From a candidate division LCP-89 bacterium (lineage in GTDB: Bacteria; Electryoneota; B3-LCP), in NCBI GenBank assembly GCA_025774555.1, contig JALGVT010000024.1, positions 1 through 40,751 on the forward strand: a stretch of DNA of 40,751 nucleotides. The letters are read 5' to 3'. The translations under genes were made by a program, and so were the position numbers. The notes beneath the pieces were generated by a model. That model searched no databases. It saw nothing but the letters and a program-made list of their open reading frames with translations, and was not told where the DNA came from. Positions 1 to 8,046 of this stretch are shown piece by piece (within the stretch, counting starts at the first letter, position 1; every line of letters begins with the position of its first letter).

Positions 1-86
1 TCAAAACAATATACGAAATATATGGACGTTTGTCAAGGAAAATCGAATACGCAGATATAATATATTACAATTGACGATTAAGCAAA

Positions 87-110
87 GCGTCAGGAGGGAA
101 CTCCTGACGC
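87..110. repeat. 10-bp perfect inverted repeat
   Basis: The arms GCGTCAGGAG (87-96) and CTCCTGACGC (101-110) pair perfectly around a GGAA loop. It is the first hairpin of the cluster, and no U-tract follows. Confidence 0.8.
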
Positions 111-123
111 TACGGGGAACAAC

Positions 124-141
124 AAGGGGTAGTTACCCCTT
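124..141. repeat. 8-bp inverted repeat, GT centre
   Basis: AAGGGGTA (124-131) and TACCCCTT (134-141) are separated by GT. The related palindrome at 174-191 shares the outer AAGGGG/CCCCTT arms but has a different core. Confidence 0.75.
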
Positions 142-173
142 GCACAAGGGGGCGCTGCGCACATCACTAACGA

Positions 174-191
174 AAGGGGCTGCAGCCCCTT
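174..191. repeat. 18-bp perfect palindrome
   Basis: AAGGGGCTGCAGCCCCTT is a perfect palindrome. Its outer six bases match those of the palindrome at 124-141. The core differs but remains self-complementary, as expected of a hairpin family under structural rather than sequence constraint. Confidence 0.75.
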
Positions 192-304
192 GTTACGTTG
201 CCTCATAGCTTTGCTGTTATGCGTGCCGTCGTACGCCCTCGTGTGACGGTGGTTGACAAAAACCAGTTAGACGGGGGCGTCTGACTGCACAGTAATATGC
301 TGAC

Positions 305-329
305 GTCGGGGTCGGGGACGACCACCGAC
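305..329. repeat. Imperfect palindrome, copy of 21128-21151
   Basis: The arms GTCGGGGTC (305-313) and GACCACCGAC (320-329) pair with one bulge. The segment continues with CTACGGAATT. The copy at 21128-21160 has arms GTCGGGGTC/GACCCCGAC followed by CTACGGGATT, so these are two diverged copies of one dispersed element about 21 kb apart. Confidence 0.7.
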
Positions 330-359
330 TACGGAATTGGAGGAATTGGGGAATATTAT

Positions 360-440
360 TGTAGGTCGGATTCCCCGAATCCGACGCCTTGTGAGGGCGA
401 GGTAACCTCGCCCCGGCGGGGGAAGCACCACCGCCCTACA
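360..440. repeat. Compound element: outer arms enclosing three hairpins
   Basis: TGTAGG (360-365) and CCTACA (435-440) form outer arms. Inside lie a hairpin with arms GTCGGATT/AATCCGAC (365-385), a hairpin with arms GGGCGAGGT/ACCTCGCCC (395-413), and a weaker GGCGG/CCGCC pairing (415-435). The nested layout suggests one composite small repeat rather than chance palindromes. Confidence 0.65.
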
Positions 441-455
441 TTTACGTCCGGGTGG

Positions 456-492
456 CATGCTTCTGGTCCGCCTACCGGCGGAACGAAGCATG
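456..492. repeat. Two-step hairpin
   Basis: Outer arms CATGCTTC (456-463) and GAAGCATG (485-492) enclose inner arms TCCGCC (467-472) and GGCGGA (477-482), giving a stem with an internal loop. Confidence 0.7.
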
Positions 493-498
493 TATTAA

Positions 499-518
499 CC
501 CCAGAATAAATTCTGGGG
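499..518. repeat. 9-bp palindrome with AA centre
   Basis: CCCCAGAAT (499-507), AA, ATTCTGGGG (510-518). The sequence before it (TAACC) and after it (GCT) matches the flanks of the 21048-21067 palindrome, whose stem carries different but still complementary bases. Confidence 0.85.
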
Positions 519-533
519 CTGAGACTTGTTCGA

Positions 534-549
534 GATGTCTAAAGACATC
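534..549. repeat. 7-bp palindrome with AA centre
   Basis: GATGTCT (534-540), AA, AGACATC (543-549). It belongs to the set of palindromes in this window with a purine-A dinucleotide centre. Confidence 0.7.
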
Positions 550-650
550 AAAGTGTAGGGTGCTCACTTTAGTGATCTTGTTCAGTTTGAGTCCTACAAT
601 CACTGCCTCATGCAGAGCGCACCGACGTGCGCCCCTATTAGATATTTTCT

Positions 651-724
651 GTCATTCCCGCAAGCGAAGCGCGTCGGGAATCAGACAGACCAAGGGCATC
701 AGATTCCGGACGAGCCGGAATGAC
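651..724. repeat. REP-like element with GTCATTCC ends
   Basis: GTCATTCC (651-658) and GGAATGAC (717-724) form the ends of a 74-bp element that stops 12 bases from the 3' end of the peptidase gene. Its ends resemble the common GTCATTCC-type extragenic palindromes of many bacterial genomes. That resemblance is from memory and was not checked. Confidence 0.6.
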
Positions 725-735
725 GCCTCATGAAA

Positions 736-3492
736 CTACTTCACCAGCACCATCTTCCTGCATGATGAAAACTCACCAGCCTCAAGGCGAAACAGGTAGA
801 TACCTGAAGCCATATCCTCAGCATCGAAGGTAACTTCGTGTGATCCTGCCTCTCTCCAACCGTTGACCAGCTCAGCAACCTTTCGCCCGGATAAGTCATA
901 GACAGTAAGGTTCACAAAGTTGAAAGCTGATAGCTGATAGCTGATTGCTGTAACCGGATTAAACGGGTTGGGGAAACAAGGCTGCAGGCTGAAGGATGAA
1001 GGATGAATTTCCGCATCTGCTTCGACCGCGCTGATGATATCGCCGGTCAAGCTTATATCGTCGATGTACCACCCCTCTTCGTGGACTCCGCCATCGCTGC
1101 CAAAGCGGAAACGCAGCCGGGCAAAAGGCGCATACGCTGAAATATCGAATATCGCTTCCTGCCAGTCGAAATCTCCATTATAACACGGTCCGCCGGGGTA
1201 AGAGCCGTTGGAAACTGAATTCCCGGGATAGCCTCCGACAGGCGTTATCCTCTCCCAGCCGTCACCGGCATTTATCTCCAGGTAACCGCCGTCAAATCCA
1301 ACTTCTGCCTCCATCCAATGCCAGAATCGCAGTTCTGCCGCATCGCCGAGTTTGATCAGCGGAGATTCGAGAATGGCGTCGCACAGGGGCCAGTAAGGCG
1401 CTCCGCCAGTGCCTCCCTGCTTATATGAATACGGCGCCGACAGGCTGTTGCCATCTGACACGTGCCATTGGTTGTTGTAACCGATATCACCGGCATAGTC
1501 GATCATAATTGTACTCTCGTCCGGGACTTCATCGAGATAGTTCAACTCGTCGCCGATCTGAAAGAGGAAGTAACGGTCCGGCAGCATGTCCAGGGATACT
1601 TCGATAGGGACGCTTACATCGAGAGGGCAATCCGGCGCTATCAGGAAACCGTTGGCGGGTTCGCTGAAGCCCGTTTCACCCGGAGCCAGACTGGCGAATC
1701 CGGACACCAGCAGCGCGGTTGCCACGTAATCGGGAAGCAGACTTTCGAGCGTGAAACTGCTGCCCCTGAAATCGTCGCCCCCCTGGTTAACGGCTTGCAG
1801 GGTGACGTCGAACATCTCCCCGGGATCGGCGTACAGATCTCCATTGCCATGCCGCTCTGTCATTTCAAATCCAATCAGCGCCAGGTGAGCCGCTCTGACA
1901 TTCAAGTTGAAGCTGTCTCCCCATAAGCCTATACCATTATCCCGTGTTTCGGCAGTAATAAGGAAATCGGTATCATCGGGAGTATTTTCGCTGATCTCTA
2001 TCAGGAATCCGTCCGCCTGAGCTGTCGATCCTGAAGGGATGCTGCCAATATAAACTGAATCGACCAGCCAATCGATCAAGCTGTTGTAATGCGACAGCTT
2101 GACATAGATGCCGTCGTAGTTCTGCTGATCCTGATTCAGCATGGTCAGATTGATGGCGACCGTTTCACCGGCATCAGGAGTGCCGTCTCCGTCGCCGCTG
2201 CTCCCCTGAGTGCCATCATCCACGAATTCTACCTCTTCGATCGCCACGCCGATCTTCATGAACAGCGTAGCGTCGCCGATATGTGTCATGCCGTAAAACC
2301 AGGACTGCGACCACATTACCGATCCGGGCTCCTGCCCGTGCAGTTCGTACCATATCCGGAACGCTTCACCGACGCATTCACCGTCTGCGATAGCGCCATA
2401 GAAATCCTCGAAATAGAGCATCGAGCCGGTCTTGGTCGATCCTAAAGAACTCTGACCGTAGGTATCCCCGAAAGCGTACCATCCGCCGATATAACCCGGA
2501 TCGACGTAGCGGCATCCTGAACAGTTGAAGCAGTTATAGAAGAAGCTGTGCACATCTGCATTCTGGATCTGCCAGTTAAAGACATTGTTGTGCACCGTGC
2601 CCTGTTGTTCGGTGAACTGATGCAATGCCGGTGATGAGTGCGCGCAGAGCAGAGTGGCATAATACCCGTCGTCGAGGCGTTCAACATAATCAGCCGCGGT
2701 GGTGGAATCGATCTCACCGACGATTTCAGATAAGCCGGTCGCCAGAGCTAAAGCTCCTCCCCACGTCGGCGCGCTGCCCGACCAGTCGTCATCTATGTAT
2801 GCCAGCCCGACGCCGGGAAGGTAGAGCTGTCCGGTTCTGAAGGCGTGATTCTTGTCGAAATAATTGGAGATCAAATCGATTTCATTGCCTAAAGTCGAGG
2901 CTATCAACTGCCCGATAAAAATATCCGGCTCCCAGGCGAACATGTGCGTATCCAGCATGCCGTCGGCGTCGCCGTCATACCAGCTGCCATCGAGGTCCAT
3001 GTAGTACAGATCGCAGGGGAATTCCACCTGAAAAGGATTGTCCGGGATACCGTCGTTGTCGAAATCTTCGTACAGCTCGAACCAAGCCACGGGAAGATCG
3101 CCGACCAGCGTGGCACCCAAAATGCCATCACTCGTCCAGTAACTCTGCAGAATTCCGCGCAAATCCTCCGCCGTGCCGCCCGACATGGTAACCAGAATGG
3201 GTTCCCAGCCTGCATCTGTCAGATCATCCATGTACCGATCCAGTTCAGTCTGCAGCGGCGCGTAGATCGTCTCTTCGACGACGACCAGCAGGGGACCGGT
3301 TTCATCCGTAAATCCCACGCGGCGGTCGATTTCCATCCATGACAGCGGCTGGACGGGATGGGCGGCGATGTATTCGGCATAAGTGGTCGGTTCGCCGGGA
3401 CCCGCCCAGCGGGTGACGGTGGTTTTATGGTAGTCGGTCTGAGCTAATGCCGGCAGCGCCAAAGCGATGATCAGGATAGCTGACTTGCGCAT
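736..3492 (-). CDS. Secreted gingipain-like (C25-type) peptidase with T9SS sorting domain
   Basis: This is a 918-residue protein with a signal peptide at residues 1-18 (hydrophobic run ending ALPALAQ). Residues about 65-330 resemble the caspase-like fold of peptidase family C25: a His in CAHSSP (His285) is followed about 36 residues later by a Cys after aromatic residues (YNCFNC, Cys321, with Cys324 and Cys327 nearby). That is the usual His/Cys order of gingipains. Asp-rich stretches at about 143-182 could bind calcium. Residues about 440-640 look like beta-sandwich repeats, and about 660-800 like a jelly-roll domain ending YIDDI. The last 80 residues (PNPFNP, then GIYLFRL and a final KMVLVK) are a typical type A T9SS sorting domain. 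It should be exported and displayed or released. A clear GAGAGG ribosome site precedes the ATG. The peptidase assignment is by pattern; the T9SS tail is much firmer. Confidence 0.82.
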   Translation of the reverse strand: MRKSAILIIALALPALAQTDYHKTTVTRWAGPGEPTTYAEYIAAHPVQPLSWMEIDRRVGFTDETGPLLVVVEETIYAPLQTELDRYMDDLTDAGWEPILVTMSGGTAEDLRGILQSYWTSDGILGATLVGDLPVAWFELYEDFDNDGIPDNPFQVEFPCDLYYMDLDGSWYDGDADGMLDTHMFAWEPDIFIGQLIASTLGNEIDLISNYFDKNHAFRTGQLYLPGVGLAYIDDDWSGSAPTWGGALALATGLSEIVGEIDSTTAADYVERLDDGYYATLLCAHSSPALHQFTEQQGTVHNNVFNWQIQNADVHSFFYNCFNCSGCRYVDPGYIGGWYAFGDTYGQSSLGSTKTGSMLYFEDFYGAIADGECVGEAFRIWYELHGQEPGSVMWSQSWFYGMTHIGDATLFMKIGVAIEEVEFVDDGTQGSSGDGDGTPDAGETVAINLTMLNQDQQNYDGIYVKLSHYNSLIDWLVDSVYIGSIPSGSTAQADGFLIEISENTPDDTDFLITAETRDNGIGLWGDSFNLNVRAAHLALIGFEMTERHGNGDLYADPGEMFDVTLQAVNQGGDDFRGSSFTLESLLPDYVATALLVSGFASLAPGETGFSEPANGFLIAPDCPLDVSVPIEVSLDMLPDRYFLFQIGDELNYLDEVPDESTIMIDYAGDIGYNNQWHVSDGNSLSAPYSYKQGGTGGAPYWPLCDAILESPLIKLGDAAELRFWHWMEAEVGFDGGYLEINAGDGWERITPVGGYPGNSVSNGSYPGGPCYNGDFDWQEAIFDISAYAPFARLRFRFGSDGGVHEEGWYIDDISLTGDIISAVEADAEIHPSSFSLQPCFPNPFNPVTAISYQLSAFNFVNLTVYDLSGRKVAELVNGWREAGSHEVTFDAEDMASGIYLFRLEAGEFSSCRKMVLVK

Positions 3493-3517
3493 GATTCGAA
3501 GCCTCTCTTGGAGTAGC

Positions 3518-3552
3518 GAAATTTCATGGTCTCATATAATATATGAAATTTC
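3518..3552. promoter_or_regulatory. Operator-like inverted repeat over the peptidase promoter
   Basis: The perfect 10-bp arms GAAATTTCAT (3518-3527) and ATGAAATTTC (3543-3552) are 15 bases apart. One arm lies in the spacer of the predicted minus-strand promoter and the other just beyond its start point. A repressor binding here would block transcription. The other possibility is a leader hairpin. Confidence 0.5.
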
Positions 3553-3566
3553 TGGAGGAAAATCAA
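3538..3566 (-). promoter_or_regulatory. Promoter of the T9SS peptidase gene
   Basis: Read on the minus strand there is a -35 TTGATT (3561-3566), a 17-base spacer and a -10 TATATT (3538-3543). Transcription would begin near 3531, about 40 bases before the ATG. Confidence 0.6.
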
Positions 3567-3756
3567 GTGAGGGATTCAGGGATTGGGATTGGGATTTGAA
3601 TTAATGCGGGAAGGACAGACTTGACGTCATTTTAGTGGATAACTCGATTTTGAATCTCATCCCAAGCACGAAACGGCGACGAAATTGACCGCCAAAATGG
3701 CGTGTCCGCCAGATATGGCGGCGGCTGGGGGCTGGGATCAGGTAATAAAGGCAGAT

Positions 3757-3774
3757 CGCGGATGGCGCAGATTT
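3757..3774. repeat. 9-bp-phased repeat, two units
   Basis: CGCGGATGG and CGCAGATTT are consecutive 9-mers of the same degenerate unit (roughly CRCRGATTx) seen at 3892-3918 and 22405-22440. Confidence 0.5.
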
Positions 3775-3780
3775 TGGGTC

Positions 3781-3797
3781 TTGTATATAATATACAA
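3781..3797. repeat. 17-bp A/T-rich palindrome
   Basis: TTGTATAT (3781-3788), A, ATATACAA (3790-3797). It could be a protein-binding site, but no promoter or gene start lies next to it. Confidence 0.5.
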
Positions 3798-3891
3798 CTT
3801 TATTGATGAGAAGTCAAGGATATTGTTTGGTATCTGCGGAGATGCGTTTGATAATTGTCTGAACCGCGGATGCTCCAGAGGCGCACAAGTT

Positions 3892-3918
3892 ACACGGATT
3901 GTACGGATTTCACAGATG
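3892..3918. repeat. 9-bp-phased repeat, three units
   Basis: ACACGGATT, GTACGGATT and TCACAGATG follow one another with exact 9-base spacing. The preceding 20 bases (from ACCGCGGAT at 3872) look like further degenerate units. Confidence 0.65.
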
Positions 3919-4095
3919 GAAAATGGCGAATATCGTGTTAGCCCCGTTGGGGCATTAATCCCACCTACTATTTTATGCGCCTTGACAAGTATAACTTAAT
4001 AAATTCCGAAATAACGGCTATAATATTCTTGTTTTTCTCCCACCCCTGCATTATATTTATAGGAATTGCAAGCCTATTGAAATGGTTAACATTTA

Positions 4096-7000
4096 ATGTC
4101 TTCTCCGAATATTAAACCGAGCCACCGGGCAATCAAGGTTTATTACGAGACCTTAGAGCGGCTTCACGCACAGAACGCTTATCACGAAGGCGCAGTGCGT
4201 ATGGCTTTTCAGAATTTGTTGAAAGACACAGCCAAAACGGTGGGCTGGGATGTCGTCGCCGAATTGAGCGATAAAATCGGCGGGAAGACGGTAAGACCGG
4301 ACGGCACATTAAAGGATAAATATTCCATACCACGAGGCTACTGGGAGGCGAAAGACACAGATGATGATTTAGACGTAGAGATAGGTAAGAAAATCCGTGC
4401 CAAATATCCGCTCACTAATATAATATTCGAAGATACCCGGCAGGCAGTGCTCTTCCAGAACGGGCGCGAGTATCTGCGAAAGAATCTCGCTGAACCCAAA
4501 GAAGTTGCTGAACTACTCAACGCGTTTTATAGCTATGTCGAACCTAACTACGAAACATTTGATAAGGCAGTAGAGAAGTTCAAAGAGAGTGTCCCGGAGC
4601 TGGCAAATGGTCTTAACAAAATTATCAAAGAGGCGCACAAAAACCATCCACCATTCCAAGTCGCTTTCGATAACTTCTTCCAACTGTGCAAGCAGTCCCT
4701 CAATCCTAATATCAGCCGCGATGCCGCTGATGAAATGCTCATTCAGCATCTTTTAACCGAAAGACTAATCCGTAAGATATTCAATAATCCTGACTTTACA
4801 AACCGCAATGTAATTGCCGTCGAGGTGGAAAGAGTAATATCCGCATTGACTTCGCACGCATTCAGTCGTGATGAGTACTTACAGAGTCTCGATCCCTTTT
4901 ATATTGCCATCGAAAACGCGGCTTCTGATATAGTCGATTTTAAAGACAAACTCCACTTCCTGAATACAATCTATGAGCGATTTTTTCAAGGCTATTCGGT
5001 CAAAATCGCGGACACACATGGCATAGTCTATACGCCTCAGCCCATTGTAGATTTCATGTGCGCCAGCGTAGCGGAAGTGTTAAAGAGAGAATTCGGCAAG
5101 GATTTGACTGATAAAGAGGTTCATATCATCGATCCTGCAACGGGCACTGGCAGTTTCATTGTCAATCTTCTGCATCGTATGGACAAAAAGAACCTGCCGC
5201 GCATGTACCGCCAGCAACTTTTTGCCAATGAAGTGATGCTGCTTCCATACTATATAGCTTCTTTGAGCATAGAACACGTTTATTGGGAAATAACCGGACA
5301 GTATGAGCCTTTCGATGGTCTCTGCTTTGTGGATACTTTAGACCTGGTTAGCGGAGCTCACGGCGGACCGACAGCGGACTTGTTCATTTCGGAAGCCAAT
5401 ACACAGAGAATTTTAAAGGAGAAGGACGCTCCAATAACGGTAATAGTAGGAAACCCCCCTTACAATGTGGGACAACAGAATGAAAACGACAATAACAAGA
5501 ATCGTGATTATGAGGTAATGAACAAACGCGTAAAGGAGACTTATTCAAAAGATTCAACAGCAACGAATAAAAATGCGCTTTCTGATGTTTATGTCAAATT
5601 CTTCCGCTGGGCAATGGACAGGCTGAATGGCAGAGACGGGATTATCTGTTTTGTCAGCAACAACAGCTTTATTGAAGACATAGCCTTCGATGGAATGAGA
5701 AAGCAATTGGGAGATGAATTCAATACCATTTATCTCCTCGATTTAAAAGGAAATGTGCGCAAGGATTCAATGAGGGATGGAATTCCGATAGGCGAGAAGA
5801 ATACAGTTTTCGGATTGTCAGCTATGGTTGGTATAAGTATAACATTGTTGATCAGAAAGAGCCGAAGCGGAAAAAAAATATTACACTATGCTGTTGACTG
5901 GAAATCTACTAGATTAGAGAAATTTACAGAGATATCAGAGGCAGAGAATATTTCCGGCATTGTGTGGAATGAAATACAACCGGATAAAAGAAACAACTGG
6001 ATTGTACCTAAAAACGCTGATAAGTTTTCCTCTTTTGTACCAATTGGCACGAAAAAGGCGAAGAGATCAAAGAGTGTAATATCAAAGACCATTTTCAGGA
6101 TATACGGGAGGGGAGTGGCAACTTGTAGAGATAGAATCGCATATGATTTTAATAAAGAACGTCTTATAACTAAAGTTAAAGATCAAATTGAGGCATATAA
6201 CAGCGAGGTGGATCGTTATAAACGCGCAACTGCTGAAGAAAAAAAGAGAATCGATGATTTTGTAGAATATGATAAGATAGTATGGAGTGAGTCATTAAAG
6301 AGAAATCTGGAAAGACATAGATACACCTTATACGATGAAACGCAATTACGAAAATCATTATATAGACCTTATAATACGCGTTATCTATACTTTGATAGCA
6401 TGCTGAATGAGAGGAGATATCAGTTTCCTTCAACGCTGCCTACCACCGATTCTGAAGAAGAGAATATGATTATTTGTCTTTCTGGAATTGGCAGCAGCAA
6501 GCCTTTTCATTCGTTAGTCACATCCACAATACCGTCTCTTGATTTGCTTGAGAAAACCCAATGCTTCCCCTTCTATTTCTATGATGAAGATGGTACCTTC
6601 CGTCGGGAGAATATAACCAATTGGGCTCTGAGGGAGTTCCAAAAACAGTATAAAGATGAAGAAATATCCAAATGGGATATCTTCTATTACGTTTACGGTT
6701 TATTGCATCATCCGCAATATCGTGATGACTTCGCTGATTGCCTTAAAAGAGAGCTGCCCCGCATTCCTTATGCATCGGACTTCCGGTCGTTTTCCAAGGC
6801 GGGCAAAGAGTTGGCAGAGTGGCATCTTAACTATGAAGAGATCGAACCGTACGTTTTGGAATATATTTATTCGGAAGATCAACCGCTCTCCTATCGCATC
6901 GAAGACAAGATGCGACTTTCCAAAGATAAAACTTCACTTACAGTCAATCCCTCGTTAACTCTGGCGGGCATCCCTTCTGAAGCTTTCGATTACCGTCTGG

Positions 7001-7188
7001 GAAACCGCAGCGCTCTTCACTGGGTTATCGATCAATATCAGGTCAAGAGAAACAAACAAGGTGAAATCATTTCCGATCCCAACCGCAAGGAAGACGAGCA
7101 GTACATTGTTCGGTTAATTGGTCAAGTCATACGCGTAAGTTTGGAAACGAACCGAATTGTAAGCGCTCTGCCTGATAAGATATGGTGA
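4096..7188 (+). CDS. Single-chain restriction-methylation enzyme, type ISP/IIG-like, no helicase
   Basis: This 1030-residue protein joins a nuclease-like N-terminus to an adenine-N6 methyltransferase. Residues 31-86 fit a PD-(D/E)xK nuclease: Glu31, Asp69 in RPDG, and Glu84-x-Lys86 in YWEAK. The methylase has the SAM-binding motif DPATGTGSF (346-354), the approach motif GIVYTPQPIVDF (309-320) and the catalytic NPPY (453-456), as in gamma-class adenine methylases. The C-terminal third (DEDGTFRRENI, LHWVIDQYQV, then VSLETNRIVSALP) matches the specificity region of type ISP enzymes such as LlaBIII. Those have about 1,600 residues and a helicase between nuclease and methylase; that part is absent here. 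The enzyme should therefore behave more like a type IIG enzyme, cutting near its site without translocation. The gene is visibly richer in A/T than its neighbours, and repeats lie upstream, suggesting transfer. The ribosome site is weak. Confidence 0.85.
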   Translation: MSSPNIKPSHRAIKVYYETLERLHAQNAYHEGAVRMAFQNLLKDTAKTVGWDVVAELSDKIGGKTVRPDGTLKDKYSIPRGYWEAKDTDDDLDVEIGKKIRAKYPLTNIIFEDTRQAVLFQNGREYLRKNLAEPKEVAELLNAFYSYVEPNYETFDKAVEKFKESVPELANGLNKIIKEAHKNHPPFQVAFDNFFQLCKQSLNPNISRDAADEMLIQHLLTERLIRKIFNNPDFTNRNVIAVEVERVISALTSHAFSRDEYLQSLDPFYIAIENAASDIVDFKDKLHFLNTIYERFFQGYSVKIADTHGIVYTPQPIVDFMCASVAEVLKREFGKDLTDKEVHIIDPATGTGSFIVNLLHRMDKKNLPRMYRQQLFANEVMLLPYYIASLSIEHVYWEITGQYEPFDGLCFVDTLDLVSGAHGGPTADLFISEANTQRILKEKDAPITVIVGNPPYNVGQQNENDNNKNRDYEVMNKRVKETYSKDSTATNKNALSDVYVKFFRWAMDRLNGRDGIICFVSNNSFIEDIAFDGMRKQLGDEFNTIYLLDLKGNVRKDSMRDGIPIGEKNTVFGLSAMVGISITLLIRKSRSGKKILHYAVDWKSTRLEKFTEISEAENISGIVWNEIQPDKRNNWIVPKNADKFSSFVPIGTKKAKRSKSVISKTIFRIYGRGVATCRDRIAYDFNKERLITKVKDQIEAYNSEVDRYKRATAEEKKRIDDFVEYDKIVWSESLKRNLERHRYTLYDETQLRKSLYRPYNTRYLYFDSMLNERRYQFPSTLPTTDSEEENMIICLSGIGSSKPFHSLVTSTIPSLDLLEKTQCFPFYFYDEDGTFRRENITNWALREFQKQYKDEEISKWDIFYYVYGLLHHPQYRDDFADCLKRELPRIPYASDFRSFSKAGKELAEWHLNYEEIEPYVLEYIYSEDQPLSYRIEDKMRLSKDKTSLTVNPSLTLAGIPSEAFDYRLGNRSALHWVIDQYQVKRNKQGEIISDPNRKEDEQYIVRLIGQVIRVSLETNRIVSALPDKIW

Positions 7189-7535
7189 TTTCGTGCACCG
7201 CGATTCAAAAAACACCGCAACGTAAATGTCAACTTCGTCATCCTCCTGTAGTGTAAAATAAAGAAATGTAATTGTCATCTTCTGGACTCTTTGGTATTTA
7301 AGCGTTGAGCCCGCCTCCGCCTGCATCCCAAAAAACGCCGAAATGACCGCTTTTATCACCTTCGCGTAAAAAAAACAATAATTTCGGGAAATACTAAGAA
7401 AAACTAAAAAAACTCTTGCATTTTATTTTTCAGCGATTAAATTATGTAAATCATTGAACATACTGTCAACTTATCACTGCAGGGGATGCCCTGAATAATT
7501 AAATTAATACGTTATAAGTTTATACCGGAGTTAAT
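7189..7535. other. Intergenic interval carrying the HU promoter
   Basis: About 350 bases without a supported gene. Nothing recognisable lies in 7189-7400. The final part is very A/T-rich and holds the promoter of the HU-type gene. No clear terminator for the restriction gene is visible. Confidence 0.6.
7416..7443 (+). promoter_or_regulatory. Promoter of the HU-family gene
   Basis: -35 TTGCAT (7416-7421), a 16-base spacer and -10 TAAATT (7438-7443). The same element pair (TTGCAA, TAAATT) occurs upstream of the next gene, which supports both calls. The leader would be about 85 bases. Confidence 0.6.
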
Positions 7536-7838
7536 ATGAAGACCTACATCAAAAAGGACGTTATCGAACGCACAGCAGAAAAAATTGGTAAAGAACCCAA
7601 AGAAATCGCTCGCTCCGTCGATGCGGTCTTCACCGTACTCCGAGAAATTATGGCTCAGGCTGACCCTGAATGCCGCATTGAGATACGCGACTTCGGCGTC
7701 TTTGAAGTGAAGAAGACCAAAGCCAAACCCAAAGCGCGAAATCCCAAGACAAATGAAGAGATCTACGTGCCGCCGCGGCGCAAAACGCATTTCAAGCCGG
7801 GCAAACTCTTGAAAACCGCACTGAAGCGTCCGTTGTAA
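7536..7838 (+). CDS. HU/IHF-family DNA-binding protein
   Basis: A 100-residue protein of the usual size for the family. It starts with the typical MKTYIKKDVIERTAEKIG helix. It then has RIEIRDFGVFEVKK, equivalent to the HU dimer core, and the DNA-contacting arm with ARNPKTNEEIYVPP (compare RNPQTGE in HU), ending with FKPGKLLK. It would bend and compact nucleoid DNA as a dimer. It stands alone between its own promoter and a strong terminator, as expected for an abundant protein. Whether it acts as HU or IHF cannot be told from one subunit. Confidence 0.93.
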   Translation: MKTYIKKDVIERTAEKIGKEPKEIARSVDAVFTVLREIMAQADPECRIEIRDFGVFEVKKTKAKPKARNPKTNEEIYVPPRRKTHFKPGKLLKTALKRPL

Positions 7839-7869
7839 TACTTTCTGTATCCTTTAGCTTAAGTGAAAA

Positions 7870-7893
7870 AAAATCCGCCGATTGGCGGATTTT
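7870..7893 (+). terminator. Rho-independent terminator of the HU gene
   Basis: The stem AAAATCCGCC (7870-7879) / GGCGGATTTT (7884-7893) encloses a GATT loop, and the 3' arm ends in a T-run. It sits 31 bases after the stop codon. Confidence 0.9.
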
Positions 7894-7969
7894 TCATCTA
7901 CCGCCCATTGCCGATTCTCCCTCAGCAAATCAAGAATTACACTATTTTGACTTTACACCGAACTTCTCC

Positions 7970-7998
7970 TTGCAATTTCGATGAATTTTTACTAAATT
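7970..7998 (+). promoter_or_regulatory. Promoter of the 13-kb operon starting with DUF456
   Basis: -35 TTGCAA (7970-7975), 17-base spacer, -10 TAAATT (7993-7998). The start point would be near 8005, about 40 bases before the first gene. It lies directly after the HU terminator. Confidence 0.6.
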
Positions 7999-8046
7999 AT
8001 TAAGTTTGGAACTTCATGCTTAAATCACCCGTCTAAAAGATTGACG

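Larger units (their letters stand above)
1..735. repeat. Gene-free palindrome cluster
   Basis: I find no credible gene in these 735 bases. Open frames here (for example 452-733 plus) are low-complexity translations of palindromes with no recognisable family. The stretch is instead packed with inverted repeats, itemised below: 87-110, 124-141, 174-191, 269-282, 305-329, 360-440, 456-492, 499-518, 534-549 and 651-724. The peptidase gene that follows is on the minus strand, so this is its downstream side, and some hairpins could end its transcript. None has a clear T-tract on the minus-strand 3' side, so a repeat array is the better reading than a terminator. Confidence 0.75.
3567..4095. other. 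Gene-free interval with repeats before the restriction gene
   Basis: No supported gene is visible. The interval holds two patches of a 9-bp-phased repeat (3757-3774 and 3892-3918), a 17-bp palindrome at 3781-3797 with arms TTGTATAT/ATATACAA, and a hairpin with arms GCCCC/GGGGC around GTT at 3941-3953. A TATAAT at 4019-4024 could serve as a -10 for the downstream gene, but no -35 sits at normal distance. Confidence 0.6.

Noticed and set aside
452..733. 93-residue open frame on the plus strand
   Set aside because: It is a translation through the 456-492, 499-518, 534-549 and 651-724 palindromes, with Arg/Ser-rich composition and no ribosome site.
3685..3999. 104-residue open frame on the plus strand
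   Set aside because: It runs across the 9-bp repeat, the A/T palindrome and the GCCCC/GGGGC hairpin, with no family resemblance.
3982..4024. TTGACA with TATAAT before the restriction gene as a promoter
   Set aside because: The two boxes are 31 bases apart, far from the usual 16-18, so only the -10 is kept as a possibility.
4096..7188. Idea that the restriction gene is a truncated ISP enzyme
   Set aside because: The nuclease-like start, methylase and specificity end are all present and in one frame; only the motor is missing, which fits an intact shorter enzyme.
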